Assembly (NCBI GenBank): GCA_019009955.1
Contig: CM032228.1
Location: 131,199,001-131,263,000 of the forward strand
Direction of reading: 5' to 3'
Origin: Riptortus pedestris
Lineage: Eukaryota; Arthropoda; Insecta; Hemiptera; Alydidae
DNA length: 64,000 nucleotides
Below, piece by piece: positions 12,592 to 24,340 of this stretch. A program made the translations under genes and the position numbers. Each line of letters starts with the position of its first letter. Position 1 is the first letter of the stretch. Under the pieces are notes generated by a model. It was given only the letters and a program-made list of their open reading frames with translations, was not told the DNA's origin and searched no databases.

Positions 12592-12781
12592 GCTGCGGGA
12601 GCAGAACAATGTTCACCTTTTTGTGGAGCAAACCCAAGCACGTGCTACACATGGGACAATAGAATCAACAATGGCCGCTCAGCGGAAAGCGAGCGCTGCA
12701 TCCTGTACGCTAGCGCTGCAGTTACCGCTCTTGGCCACCACCTACGGCGACATCCGGATGTACGGCCAGTTAGTGAACTAA
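12592..12781 (+). CDS. Exon of a single-pass membrane protein gene (coding exon or 5' leader)
   Basis: The segment is preceded by a T-rich tract ending in AATACACAG and followed by a good donor, A|GTAAGC. It is much richer in G+C and CpG than its surroundings. Read from its first base it is open for 63 codons with one base left over (phase 1). The peptide has four cysteines (about residues 7, 11, 18 and 36), the second and third in an FCGANPSTC stretch, and ends RRHPDVRPVSEL. Phase 1 matches the exon at 55888, so the junction codon becomes ATG. No in-frame ATG lies in the exon, so as coding sequence it needs an earlier exon. Alternatively it is a 5' leader: an ATG in strong context at 12671 opens 36 codons that stop exactly at the exon end. 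A lumenal Cys-bearing N-terminus would suit the synaptotagmin 3/5/6/10 group, but I do not recognise the sequence. Confidence 0.5.
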
Positions 12782-12804
12782 GTAAGCGTGGGAGAGACGA
12801 CTGA

Positions 12805-12812
<8 letters not shown>

Positions 12813-12873
<61 letters not shown>

Positions 12874-12890
12874 TATATACATAAAATTTT
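12813..12890. repeat. (AT)n microsatellite
   Basis: A CA-rich start grades into a long AT run directly downstream of the exon donor. Confidence 0.95.
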
Positions 12891-14081
12891 TAAATTCTAT
12901 TTAGGAATTTTCATGAAACACGAATAAAGTCTGTCGCTCAAAGACGGAAGCCAAAATTCAAAATGTAAATAACGATTTAGATCCAAAATCGTTATTCCAA
13001 ACAAAATTCGTACATAGAAACGTAAAAAAAAGTTTCTGAGCGGAAAAAAGTGTCTTTCTTTCTCTCTTCGCGTGCTTTAACCATTCTTAAAAAAAATCTC
13101 TTTCCGAATGAAAATACTAAAAAAAATGGCGTTCTCGGGTGTGCTGGCCATGAAACGTCTTATTATTAATGGGCTTGGTGCAGCTATTAAATAGAGGAAA
13201 TTAAGTAATGGGTACAAGAAATTAATATCACTTGAAAGTTTCAAAATGAAGAAAAATCCTTCCTTCTCATTTAAAACGTTTTTTTTTTTAATATAGTTTG
13301 ATTATGATGAAGATTTATTTAATCGGGAAAAATTCATACCTTTCAGTACAAATAATATTCATATTCAACATTTGGTTCATAGAAAAGGAGTGATACGTTA
13401 ATTTTGTGTGGTTGAAATGATTTTGGAATACAAATGATTTATAGCTTTGGAGGTTATTACCTACTGATGGAGTGTTTCAGACATAAACAAGTATTAGGTT
13501 ATCACGTTTTGAAGAAATATTTAAATTATTCCAATACAATATTTTAGAATTCTAAACATGACTTTTGTTCACATATCTTGTATTAATCGAAACACTTTGG
13601 GTCATTGGTGAGTAATCTTCCTAGTTCATATCTCCAGCGGCACGCGTCTAACCACTCTAAATCCGCCCTCTGCCCTCCTCAGAGCACCACCACCTGACCC
13701 ATAAACTATGCATACCATATAGCATGTCTGATGGGCTCTGCTCTTTGAGCATGTAGAACTAACCAGCAAAGATGTTTAACTCCTATGGCATAAGTTGTAT
13801 AAATGAATGATGTAAAATATTGAAAAGCAAATTGAATTAATTGTGGGGTGAGAGGTGCCTCAAAGGCTGAGGAGTATATGGTATGTGGGAAGGGATGGAT
13901 AATGGAAACCTGTTTATCAATGGCAGCAACACCCGTCCTCTCTCAATGGCATTACTCAATGCAATATGCACCTCTCCCATTCATATAACAACAAATACTA
14001 ATCCCCCCTCAATCTGAATACTGTAACATAATAGAAGGCTTAATAAAAGCATCTCCCCAAATGGAGTATCAAGTGAAAAAA
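12891..14081. other. Intronic A+T-rich DNA
   Basis: A G+C-richer patch at about 13630-13980 contains short direct similarities around CACCTCTCCCATT but no open frame or known element. Nothing else is seen. Confidence 0.35.
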
Positions 14082-14704
14082 GTCCGTCACGCAGAGGCTG
14101 CGTAAACTAAGAAGATTTCCCTCCTGAAATTTAATAATAGATAAATCTACATACTGGTAACACAACACCACTTTGAATATTATGTGAATAAATACAAACT
14201 GTAATAAGAAATCTTTCCACTCCAGGTGGGAAGCGCCTGAACTGTAAACAAACAGGTCTGCCAACCCGACTATCACCGGAAAGAAATTCAATCACTGGAA
14301 TTTATCAGAATATAAGTTATTAATTTGATTGAAAACTATTTACTATATCTATTACTGTAATTTATAATGAATCAAAACAATTTTATCTCAATCAATCAAA
14401 TTTAAGTAGTCCAAAGACTTAAGACGAGTGGGGGGAGTCACCAGAACATATTTGCATGTATGTCGTATAATTAAGATCTCTTGAAAACCATATTTGGTAT
14501 TTCATGTTCGAATAATGTGGTTTAATACATAACCCAGTATTATTAGTTTAACATGAGTAGAAGTGGGGGTTTGTTGAAGGCTAAAAACTATAAAATCCAA
14601 ATATCTCGGTTAATATTCATGATACAGAAAATATGTATAGAACAATATTTATAGATCATTTAATTTGCAATAAGATTGGTTTTATACCTTAGGGGAAATC
14701 TGCT
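14082..14704 (-). mobile_element. Helentron-like repeat (family 1), internally deleted
   Basis: The left end is GTCCGTCACGCAGAGGCTGC and the body matches the copy at 8184. The sequence then jumps from GGTTTTATACC straight to TTAGGGGAAATCTGCT, skipping the (TA)n tract and the GGACCTCATTTTC segment. Confidence 0.7.
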
Positions 14705-14940
14705 GAAACGTAGGTTATTTTTAATTGTCTTATAATGTACACTTACTTACTTCATATAATTTAATTTATTAATTTTAACAAATAATAATGCAATTTATAT
14801 TTTAAAAGTTTGCCACTCTGGATTCCATAAACAAAGCAGGTCTTATGTGCTTGAATGAAACACGGCAACATCATATCTATTATATTCTCCATTTTTCTCT
14901 AAATAAAAGATCTGTGTAAACGAGACTTGAAAACAATTAT

Positions 14941-15010
14941 TTATTAACTCCACTTCACGCAACTAAGGCTAATTGGGACGGTTTATTTACATCTAGCGAG
15001 ACTTGAGATT
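14941..15010 (-). mobile_element. SINE tail fragment
   Basis: TTATTAACTCCACTT followed by CTAAGGCTAATTGGGACGG matches the tail end of the SINE copies at 35222 and 40691. Confidence 0.5.
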
Positions 15011-15292
15011 TATATTTTACATGTGATGATTACTGACGTAAAAGCTTTAAATAAATGAAAAATAATTGGAATATCACAGTTATTATAAGGTACTCTAATC
15101 CTATATCACAAGTTCGACTTAAATATCAAGCCTGTCTTTATATAGGCTTCTTATTACGGAAGAAACAGAGAATGAAACTTATGATGATGTCCTCACTCTG
15201 TCCTTCCAGCGTGTGAGAAACCTTAGCTTACGATGCACCTGCTTATCGGTGTTGGGTTTTCTTAGTTACCCAATAGCTATCTCCTTCGTTTT

Positions 15293-15414
15293 AGCAGATT
15301 TCCCTTAAGGGAAAAAAGCTATTGAGATCGTACTCATATCGCAGTTTTCGATACATTTTCTCGAATGTCCATCGATCCTACCGAGAAGATGACGAAAATG
15401 AGGTCTGTTCAAAA

Positions 15415-15450
<36 letters not shown>

Positions 15451-15843
15451 TTTTGAACTCATGAATCTTTATATATAATATGTTATAGCTCTAGTGGCTG
15501 CAATTTTTGTTTGATCGTTATCAAACTCGATATTTAAACGTTTTATGTAAAACTTAAGATCAAGTTCGTTATTTGCTGAAATCCGACAACTGGGAGTGGG
15601 GGGGTTTAGAGGAGATTTCGAAAATGCCTAATACCTCCCTTATTATGCGTCGGATAAATTGTGCAGTACCAATCTTAATGAAAATGTTATGTTCCATAAA
15701 TGTTGTTGTGAAGAACGTGTTTCTTTCACTATCTTGATTATTAGCCGAGCTATTTGCATTTTAAAGTTGTCGGTCTTGAGCAAACCCCCACTCCTACTCA
15801 CGTCATAAAACCGCAGCTGAGTTAACGCAGCCCCTGAATGACG
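15293..15843 (+). mobile_element. Helentron-like repeat (family 1), shortened copy
   Basis: The copy begins after TTTT with AGCAGATTTCCCTTAAGGG and has GACGAAAATGAGGTCTGTTC, a (TA)n tract at 15416-15447, GATCAAGTTCGTTATT and CCCCCACTCCTACTCA. It ends GTTAACGCAGCCCCTGAATG. A second short ACAGTTTTGAACTCATGAA block follows its microsatellite. The region before the terminal hairpin is deleted. Confidence 0.7.
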
Positions 15844-16547
15844 AAATTAAACAGTTTGTTGTAGCATACATAATGAAGCGGTAACCTCTAGCGCCCTTTC
15901 TTTGAAAAGCTCTCTCCTTAGGGTTGATTGTATTTACTTAAATTGCGGTTGTTGGTGAAACCATATGACAAAAAGAAATACTTGCATAATAGAATAAAAT
16001 TAGTATAACAATATAGCATAAGGCCATATTAATAAATTCAAAATGATAGGATAGGATTATTATATGTTGATATGGGGACAGGTCTGGCTGGAGTGAGGTG
16101 GGAATGAGTATTTCCAGGAGAATGCGCGTGCCTTTGATCTCTGGAGCAGAGGGAGGGCGGCTCGAAGGGACCTTACGCCAAATCAGACTATATGTTCCAC
16201 GCCCTATCTCGTCATACTCTTAAATTCCGTTTAAGGTCCTACTCCTGCCACTCAATGTTTTTTATACCACTTGCCAAATCCGTCCACTTTTTATGGACCA
16301 CCACGTCTCCTTTGTCCCATTAACGTAAGAAATTGCCTTTAATGTAAAATACAAAGCCAATTTTGATTTTAGATGAAACATTTTATTAAAGAATTAATTA
16401 AGAATCGATTGTGAGTTGCTGACTACACAGCTAAATCATCAATCACATGACATTAAAAAAAATAAATAAACAAAATAAAAGTAAACGTTATTGAAACAAA
16501 AGTAGTTTGCTACAAATATTATACCAAATAAAATACATGTGTATGTG

Positions 16548-16579
<32 letters not shown>

Positions 16580-16840
16580 ATTTGTCTCCTACCTATAGTA
16601 CAAGAAGGCCGTTTATTTGATTCTCCATGTCCCATGCAAGTTAGCATATCTCATGCATTTGTAGTGTATTACAATTTATTTATAAATTATTTCAAAAGTA
16701 TGAGATATATATAATAAAAAACAATAACAACGTTTAATAGAAATAAAACATATAAAGAGAAGATTATTAGTCTTAAAAAAGAAAAAGAGAAAAGAATTAT
16801 TGAATATCCATAAATATTTTATGTATAGTAGTTGTATCAG
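15844..16840. other. Intronic DNA with G+C-richer patch
   Basis: A patch at about 16070-16330 is open for about 58 codons on the plus strand, but it lacks a convincing acceptor and its product is not recognised. A (TA)n tract lies at 16543-16580. Confidence 0.35.
16543..16580. repeat. (GT)(AT)n microsatellite
   Basis: TGTGTATGTGTATATG passes into an AT run. Confidence 0.9.
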
Positions 16841-18043
16841 CTATAATGGGTATTCAACATATTAATTGTATCAAAAGCATGTTCTGCAAATATTTTAAAA
16901 GCATTATTATATTTTAAAAATAACTTGTCTTCTTCTATTGGAAACTTTTTTTTTTCCTTTTTTTTGTTCAATGTCTTGTTTTAGTTTTTGTCGTTCGTGT
17001 GTCAATAGTCTGCAATCATATATTAAGTGTTGACTTGTTTGAGGAGTTGTGTAATCACAGGGGCAAGTATTGTTGTCTTTTATGTTAAATCGTATAGTTT
17101 AGTATTTGTCTATGCAAAATCTGTCTGTATGTATTTTCTGTTGAAATATGTGTTAATGTTCAGAATGAAAAGTCCTTTATTAGTTACAGTCCATTGTTGT
17201 TGCCACTTTTCAGTTAGATGAGCTTTTAACATATATTTTACTTGGGCTTTGGAGATTTTATTGTAACATTCTGGTAATTGGGAATCACTTGAAGCAGCTC
17301 TATCGGCCAATTAATTTCCAAAATTATCAGAATGTGCTTTAACCCATGAAAAAATATATGTTAATATGATTTAATTCTGCTATAAGTTCTCTAATTTGTG
17401 TTGTTAAAGGGTCATAGGTTGTACGGTTCTGTAGTTTTTGTATCGTTACTTTACTGTCGGAGTATATACAAACTATATTATATTTTGTATGATCAGCTTG
17501 TATTTTTTGTAAGGTGTTCAGTATAGCGTATTGTTCTGCTTGAATGTTTGTGCAGTTGTGTCCCAGTCTAAATTTATGTATCTCTGTCAATTCCTCATCA
17601 ATGAATATTACACATGCGCAGCATATATTTTTTCCATCTTTACTCACATCTGTATATATTTCGGTTTTAAAAGGTTTATTTCTTTGATATATTAATATAT
17701 TTGGAAATTTTCCAGGGTGATACCATCTTTTGTATTCCAATTCTTCCACAATTCAGCTTGAATTAATAGACTTTTTAATGAGGTTATATTGATCAACAAA
17801 ATTATTTGCTAATAAATCGATGGGGACTATTATAGCTAGAACGCAGGCTGAATCATACGGAACCGTATTGAAGCCCTTTATAATTTTGATTGCATCAGTC
17901 TTTGTACTCGTAATTTCTTTAATGTTGTTTGTCAATTCCAGTGTGCCAAATGTTTATTCCATTTTTAAGGGAAGGAAGGATAGCACCTTTATATAATATG
18001 TGCAATGCGTCAGATTTCAGTCCCCAGGTGTTCCTTGCTGCAA
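16841..18043 (-). pseudogene. Non-LTR retrotransposon (I/LOA/R1-like) RNase H and C-terminal remnant
   Basis: Read on the minus strand, the remnant starts with the last part of a reverse transcriptase (LYKGAILPSLKNGINIWHTG at about 18010-17950). It continues through a divergent segment (17935-17753) into an RNase H-like domain at 17749-17339 (IYTDVSKDG, HNCTNIQAEQYAIL, IYSDSKVTIQKL). Next is WVKAHSDNFGN, a stop, LADRAA, and near 17085-17030 a zinc knuckle CPCDYTTPQTSQHLIYDC. The frame is broken by at least three shifts or stops. Presence of RNase H excludes jockey itself and points to the I/LOA/R1 group. The element is cut at its upstream side where a (TA)n(GA)n tract begins. Confidence 0.75.
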
Positions 18044-18049
18044 TAGATA

Positions 18050-18095
<46 letters not shown>
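18044..18095. repeat. (TA)n(GA)n compound microsatellite
   Basis: A TA run is followed by a GA run, abutting the truncated end of the LINE remnant. Confidence 0.95.
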
Positions 18096-18099
<4 letters not shown>

Positions 18100-18161
18100 T
18101 CTGTTACCGTCTGTAAAAAAATCAATAATAATTAAAAACTATATATAAATATGTAGGTTGA

Positions 18162-18323
18162 TTATTCCAACGAATCCTTGAAAATGGATTCAGTTAGGGG
18201 CAGCCAGTCTTCATCTTCTATCCCAACTTTCTTCAAAAGCTCTGTAGTCTTTGTCGGGATTGTTCCTCTTGACCCGAACCATAGACCCTGAAACTTCCGC
18301 CAAACTCTTCTCGGAGTTTTTCT
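18162..18323 (-). pseudogene. Retroelement polyprotein fragment (LWFGSRGTIP motif)
   Basis: A 53-codon minus-strand frame ends in TAA and reads TPRRVWRKFQGLWFGSRGTI, then TTELLKKVGIEDEDWLPL. It is strikingly protein-like and lacks an ATG. Motifs of the form W(V/F)G(A/S)RGTIP occur near the end of some retroelement polyproteins, which is why I call it mobile-element debris. Just upstream another frame (NTIYKKSIQCYKEKLREEFG) probably belongs to the same protein across a frameshift. The clade is not assigned. Confidence 0.45.
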
Positions 18324-18399
18324 TTATAGCATTGTATTGATTTTTTATAAATAGTGTTCTTTCCGGAGATATTATGAATTTTTGATTTCTATATCAAAC

Positions 18400-18570
18400 C
18401 AGAACTGCAACCGCTAGAGCGCTAGTGTGTGTGTAAAACAACTTTGATCGGACCTCATTTCCATCATCTCTTAGGTAGGGTCGATGGACATTTGAAGAAA
18501 ATATTCGAAAATCGTTTCTCGTGTTTAACCTCAATAGCTGATTTCCGTTACAGAAAATTTACTAAAAAAT
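18400..18570 (-). mobile_element. Helentron-like repeat (family 1), end fragment
   Basis: It holds GCAACCGCTAGAGCGCTAG, a short (GT)n in place of the (TA)n tract, CGGACCTCATTTCC and CCTCAATAGCTGATTTCC. Confidence 0.65.
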
Positions 18571-18670
18571 GCGATTAATTAATGCCCACTTTATGATAGT
18601 TTGAGCAATGGGGACGGGTTATCTATAAGTCATCAGCTTCCAATAGTAAGGGTTGCACAACTTTATCTAA
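18571..18670 (-). mobile_element. Possible SINE tail fragment
   Basis: GCAATGGGGACGGGTTATCT resembles the SINE body at 35222 (ATTGGGACGGGTTATCT); the rest is too diverged to be sure. Confidence 0.3.
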
Positions 18671-20858
18671 TGAGTAATAAATTGTGGTGTCGGATGAAAT
18701 CTCACTTTATAAAAAATACAAGTGTTCCTACACTTGTAGTTATAGATAAGTGATCTAGTTCTGCTATACTTATTCAGAGCCAATTACACCTTTTTTATTG
18801 CAATTTAAGAGTCATCATTCCAGCATGGCACTCTGAACCTATATAGATTATCGGGGATTATCTTGGCTTATGCTTCCCAATGCCATTTATTAATTTTTCA
18901 CTTGAGTAAACGATATTATAGGTTATTTCATTCAATTTCACTTTGTAATTTTAATTTTTAATTTGCCACTTTAATTAGAAATCATCTTCCCAAATTCAAG
19001 GGAAAATATTTTGTATGAGATATGAACAAAATGTCCATTAACTGAAGTTAATTTCTCACAAGAAACCGTTACATATTCAATTGCTTGGCTCTATTAACCT
19101 ATTATAAACATTTGTTTTAGTTTAGTTTAGAATGATGGAGCCATAGAATTCTTATAAAATTCTCGGGGGAATGAGATGTACGATGGTGGCGAAAAGTAAC
19201 TCCGTTAGAAAGTTTTTCCAGAAGGTCCTTTTTGTGAAAATCTACACAGAGACTTTCCCAGGAAACTTTTTGAGGCCGTTAGCGTAATCCTCGTCAGGGG
19301 TTCCATCTATTGTTTAGCCATCCCTTTGTACTCCATTCTTACTCTTAAATATGTTACTCTGCCCTACGGGTAATTTCTTACAAAGGGCTCATTTAAGGTC
19401 TTTCTTAACCACAGATGGTTCTATAATATGTGCTCCCTTTTAATGCAAAATAAAATCTTTTTCTTTTTTTTTCCTGTCCTCTACTTTTGTTACTGTAAAC
19501 TGAATCAGGTTATAGTGTTTTTATAACGAAAAACAATAAAAAAAATGCCGCTTATTGAGCATTAGATGATTCTAATATAGCTAAAGAAGCCAACATACCA
19601 ACACTGAGTTCTCTATAAATGCAGTGTGTGTCACGGGGCTGAGTAGACTAAGCAGATTTCCCACTTACTAGCATGACACACATACTGCTGATGACATCTC
19701 ACCACATATTTCCTCTACTTCCGAATAAATATCCAAAGAGTAATGGCTTTCAAACCAGTCCGAAAACGCAAAATACGTTAAATTATACAAACTCCTACTT
19801 TAAAGTGACAACAAAATTGCTATGCCACTGTGGTTAATAGAAAAATTACTTTAATTAAGCTGCCTGATGTGATCTCTTTCTAATAATACAAAAAAGTTTT
19901 ATTTCTTTGGAGAAAATTCACTCACATTTCGAAGAATTGTCAACGTGACAAAACGCAAGAATGTCTCCCTCTGTATCCAATACTATATTAAATGGCAGTG
20001 TTCAGTTGAATGAAATGCCATAGCTAGATTTTTCCTCTATCTCATACGTTTATTTAGAGTACCATTTCAAATATTGTCTCACTCCTACTGAACATTTACA
20101 GCTTACCCGAATAAAAACTATTTTCTTGAAATAATAGACGCAATTTAAACTGTCCAGTTGTCTTTCCTATTACCACCAGATGTTATTATATTATATTAAG
20201 ACGAGCACTAGAGATATGTGCTATATCATATATATTGTAAAACAAAATCAGGAAATAAACTGATGTTAAAACTGATGGTCCATTGTTTAGAGTAATGCTC
20301 TGAAGGATCTAGAAACTTCAGCAATATGACAAAGATTTTGAAGTCATCGGTAAAATACGAACAAATTAGATTCTTTCATTAGCTTTGACGGAATGTATTG
20401 CAAAGCAATATTGCTCCAAAGAGCTCTCTCCCAAAGCATGGAATACACATAAATAGCTGATTAAAATTGATCATTAGAATCCGCCACTGATTATTAGCCA
20501 TTATAATTAGCCTTCATTTGCACCCAAATAATCATGAATTGGTTTAGTTCTATATTCAATTGTTTGCCACCAATAATTGCCTCATGTTTTCAAACGGTAT
20601 TTGTGTTTTATTTACAATATTACATTTGCTAAATACTTAATATCGTTAATGAATAGCAACACCGCCCCAAGGCTTATTTCTCTGACTATGTCCGAACAGA
20701 CGGGAGCGAAAACTACGGCTATGAACTTGATTTGATGTTGGAGAAACAACTTGTTTTTGATTCCAAGAAATATTTTCTGAAAATGTAAAAAGTTGTTAAC
20801 ATTTTGAAGTATTGAATAAATAAACAAGCTTAGCATGTGTACATGCTGATGTTTATCA
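18671..20858. other. Intronic A+T-rich DNA
   Basis: Apart from the fragment at 19625, no gene or shared repeat was recognised. Confidence 0.35.
19625..19800 (-). mobile_element. Helentron-like repeat (family 1), left-end fragment
   Basis: ACTAAGCAGATTTCCCAC is preceded by a decayed hairpin (GTCACGGGGCTGAG) and followed by TGACATCTCACCAC, shared with the copies at 27428 and 48183, which suggests a subfamily. Confidence 0.55.
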
Positions 20859-20990
20859 TTAACACGTTCAATGCGGACTTCACAAAAGTGGTCTATCCAC
20901 AAGTGCAACACGGGGTCAATTGACCCCGTGGTGCAACTATCCAAAAGTACGTCACGGGGTCAATTTACCCCTACTTATTTCCCCTTTTAA
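20859..20990. mobile_element. Possible piggyBac-type element end
   Basis: TTAA at 20859-20862 is followed by CACGTTCAATGCGGACTT. A perfect 22-bp palindrome at 20909-20930 centred on AATT with arms of the CACGGGGTC type comes next, and its half recurs at about 20952. A TTAA flank and a CGTTCAATGC start resemble piggyBac-like termini. No matching second end was found. Confidence 0.3.
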
Positions 20991-22567
20991 TGCACTACTA
21001 CAACTCGTAAAATGAACTAAATTGCTATATTCAAATATTTTTTTACTCTTAGGACATTAAAAAATATATTGCAGCCATGTGAAGGCTAAGTTCTTTCAGC
21101 AGAGGGAGAGTCTCGAATCATTTTGGGCTCAAGTGGAATCTCTTTTACGATCCTGATATCTTTATTATTGGGTAATCTCATGCAGTGGGCAGAAGGAAAC
21201 CATTGTAAAATCCTGTGAACCATTACTGATTTATGTGGAATAAGGACTTGCGGACCATGGGCGCAACCCGCCCTCGGTTGGTAGAGCAGCATTAACGACA
21301 GCAATTAAAATAATTACCCCGAGATGAGAATATCCAGTGACTTATAATTAATGCTGGGCGTCATCAGCGGGGTTTTGATTAATTATTTACTTTTATCATC
21401 GTTCCATTATGACCCGATGGCCGAATAGTGTGCCTCACTTTCTAACCCCCTAATGCTGAATTCGTCCCCTCCTCTGTTTAATTAATTTACCCTTATTTAA
21501 AAAACTTTATTATTAAACATAAAAAAGGTACTTTTAAAAACTAAACTAGTGAAACATCAGTGCTTATGAACCCTTATTCAAATATCGTTGTACTGTAAAT
21601 TTAAAAAAAAGTTATTACAGCGCTTTAATTTCATTTATTTGAGGTTATAGCCCGAAGGGGCACTTTAACAAAAGAACAAAACAAGCAGGGAATACTGACC
21701 AAAAAAATAACCCTTTCAAGGCAAGTAATATTCTCCCTTTGAAATTTTTTATCGAAGGGGCAGGTTGAATGAAGGCCAGCACAATGGCATTCTTATCTTT
21801 ACGGATTTAATTATTGAATAAGGTGGTCAATAGAGAGATTGGATGTGTGTTTCACCGGCCAGTTCTATTTCATACATACATTTATTCAAGGATATTTTCT
21901 TAATTTTATTTCAAAATAAATTATTAGATCTGGCAAGCCAATATAAATTTCCCTAACATTTTTCAATCCTTGATGATGCGTTTAATTATTAATAGTTTTA
22001 TGAGGTATTTGTATTGAATTAAATTGATTTATACATCATTATTTACGTTATACTCACTTATATGAATGCAGTGTGTGGGGGTGAAGAAACTATTTTTAAA
22101 ACTCTAATTCGAGAACAATTCATAGAAAAAAAACATTACTTTATGACAATACTAATATATATCATTTACTTGTGAATGTTTACTTTAAAACTCTTGTATT
22201 CTCTATTTATGTTTGTTATGCTCAAAATAAGGGCTTATACGTCAATATTTTCAGAGATTTGATTTTACACTAATCAATTATATATATATATATATGTATA
22301 TAATATTAAACCCTACTCATATTAAATATGTTACAAGGTAATCATTTTTCATAATGACTAGATCAATCAGTTTTATGAGTCTATATCAAAAAATACTTTT
22401 TGGTGGAAGGCCAAAAAAAAAAACTATAAACTATTAACTTTCACCCGACTTTATTACTCTCTCGGCATGATTCGCTGTTAAAACGGCTTTAAAAGAAAGT
22501 GACCTTAAACCTAAAATTACACTGATTGTGAGTTGAGTAAAGAGCCAAGTCAACATAATTAGAAAAA
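20991..22567. other. Intronic DNA with one unidentified minus-strand frame
   Basis: At 21086-21304 a minus-strand frame of 72 codons (for example HKSVMVHRILQWFPSAHC) lies in a G+C-richer patch and looks protein-like. I cannot identify it and see no convincing splice sites; transposon debris is the likeliest source. The remainder shows nothing. Confidence 0.3.
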
Positions 22568-22693
22568 GTCCGTCACGCAGGGGCTGCGTTAACTAAGCTG
22601 ATTTCCCACGTGCGTCACGTATTTACATATATCTCAAAACTTAAAAGTTCAATAAGAACAATATTTGGTATTTAGGCTTCAAATACAATGTTG

Positions 22694-22738
<45 letters not shown>

Positions 22739-22873
22739 ATACATATATACAGTTTTAAACGGACCTCATTTTTGTCATCTTCTGGTTAGGACAGATGGGT
22801 ATTTGAGTACATTTTTTGAAAATCGCGTTATGAGTAAGACGTCAATAGCTTATTTCACTTAAGGGAAATCAGC
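22568..22873 (-). mobile_element. Helentron-like repeat (family 1), short copy with both ends
   Basis: The left end is GTCCGTCACGCAGGGGCTGC and the right end is CACTTAAGGGAAATCAGC. Between them are only TATTTAGGCTTCAAATAC, a (TA)n tract at about 22698-22750 and CGGACCTCATTTTTGTC. It is about 306 bp, so about 0.7 kb of the body is absent while both termini and the microsatellite remain. Confidence 0.7.
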
Positions 22874-23876
22874 AAAAAATGACGGAAAGTTAACTGGATC
22901 AGCTGATTGAGAAATAGATTCACAATCCTAATAGTAAACGCTTGAACCAAACTATTGGTATGCTAATTATGTTGGCACGTTGCTTACAATGCTTATGGTT
23001 GTTTCAATTTTTACTTACTCTTGATAACATAATAATTGCTGACGCTAGTACGTCTCATTATTGGGATAAAGTCGTTGTTTCAAGCATTTATCCAGGTCAG
23101 CAAAGTTAATCGTAAAGGAAACAATCATCAAGCAAATTAAAATGGCAACCTCATTTTAGTTTCTCCTAAGTAGGATAAAAGGACATTTACTAGAAGAGAA
23201 CGTATATAATTAAGTAGAAACTAGTATATAAAGATTTTATTTAATAGAAACAATATTTCCTAATTCCTTTACCAATTAGAATTAACGACTAAAATAAAAT
23301 CATTTAAGAAGGGTTTCTATATAATAATTTATTATTCATTAGGAGATGACGATCATGTTTAATGACAAAGACATATTCACCAGTCAAGAAACTGAATAGC
23401 TACGCATATTTTTTCTCCTGGAGCAAGAGGCTGCTCCGACGAAAAATCTCCAGCAATTTCGTGGTCCGTGGTGTGGGGAATATTTTCTCCAGGGATAATT
23501 TATTTATACACATAATTCCCGAGGAAGGACACTCCAGGGAGCCCTATTCTTCTTCTTTCCCTTAATTTAACCAACTCTCCTCTTTGGGATTTATTTTACT
23601 CTTTGAAACCATAACCAAAACAATCTTTCCACTCAATGTGCTACAAGTTAAGAACGCATCACTCATTTACTGTGATTGTTTTAAAAGCCCTTCACGAAGG
23701 TGGTGCATAAACGAAGCAGATTTTTTTCCTGATATAATGACATGTTGGCCACTTTACCCCTATTCTATTCTCTTTTTCTCCAGTAGTAGTAATCCTACGT
23801 CAACACGGCTGGAACATTAAGCATGATTGGGATGTTTTTTGATTAAGTTGCTCTAAGTGAAAATCTAAGTAAAAAT

Positions 23877-23879
<3 letters not shown>
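22874..23879. other. Intronic DNA
   Basis: Two open frames at 23362-23565 and 23584-23820 have no recognisable product. CATAAACGAAGCAGATTT at about 23705 is a decayed family-1 left end. Confidence 0.35.
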
Positions 23880-23926
<47 letters not shown>

Positions 23927-24340
23927 CATGTAAATTGATTTTATTTCTTCAAATTTCACGATATTTTTTTTATTTCGCATAAACTTGAAACATTATCAAA
24001 ACTATTTGTTGTCATACCTGTCGGTGGAAACCGTTGTCACTGGCTTATGATAATATTTGGTTTTGGTGTCTGTTTGTTAGTTTGTTACCTTTTAACGCCT
24101 AAACTACTAAACTAAATTTTATGAAACCTCGTACGAGTAATACTACTAACAAAACTTAGACTTAAGGCTACACTATTATTTTAAGACAAGAACTGGAGTT
24201 GGGGTTTTAAAGGAGACCTCCCTGACAGGAAAAATGATTTTATGCGAACGTACTATATAAATTACGTTTTATAATAAAGTGGCATTACCAACTATTTTAT
24301 TTTTACAACAAGAAAGAGTGCGAATCGCTCAAATTGCGAC
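23880..24340 (-). mobile_element. Repeat family 2 copy
   Basis: A (TA)n tract at 23880-23921 is followed by AAATTTCACGATA, TTTGGTGTCTGTTTGTTAG, TTACCTTTTAACGCCTAAAC and GGAGTTGGGGTTTTAAAGG. It is the same family as 25945-26280 and the pair at 50157-52388, and is diverged. Confidence 0.6.

Noticed and set aside
12270..12641. 123-codon minus-strand frame overlapping exon 1
   Set aside because: It shadows the G+C-rich exon on the opposite strand; the plus strand has better splice signals and phase agreement.
12563..12781. 72-codon plus-strand frame starting before the exon
   Set aside because: Its upstream part crosses the pyrimidine tract and acceptor; only the portion from the ATG at 12671 is discussed, as a possible upstream ORF.
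20612..20944. 110-codon minus-strand frame
   Set aside because: It runs across the palindrome/possible transposon end, has no recognisable domain and has no splice context.
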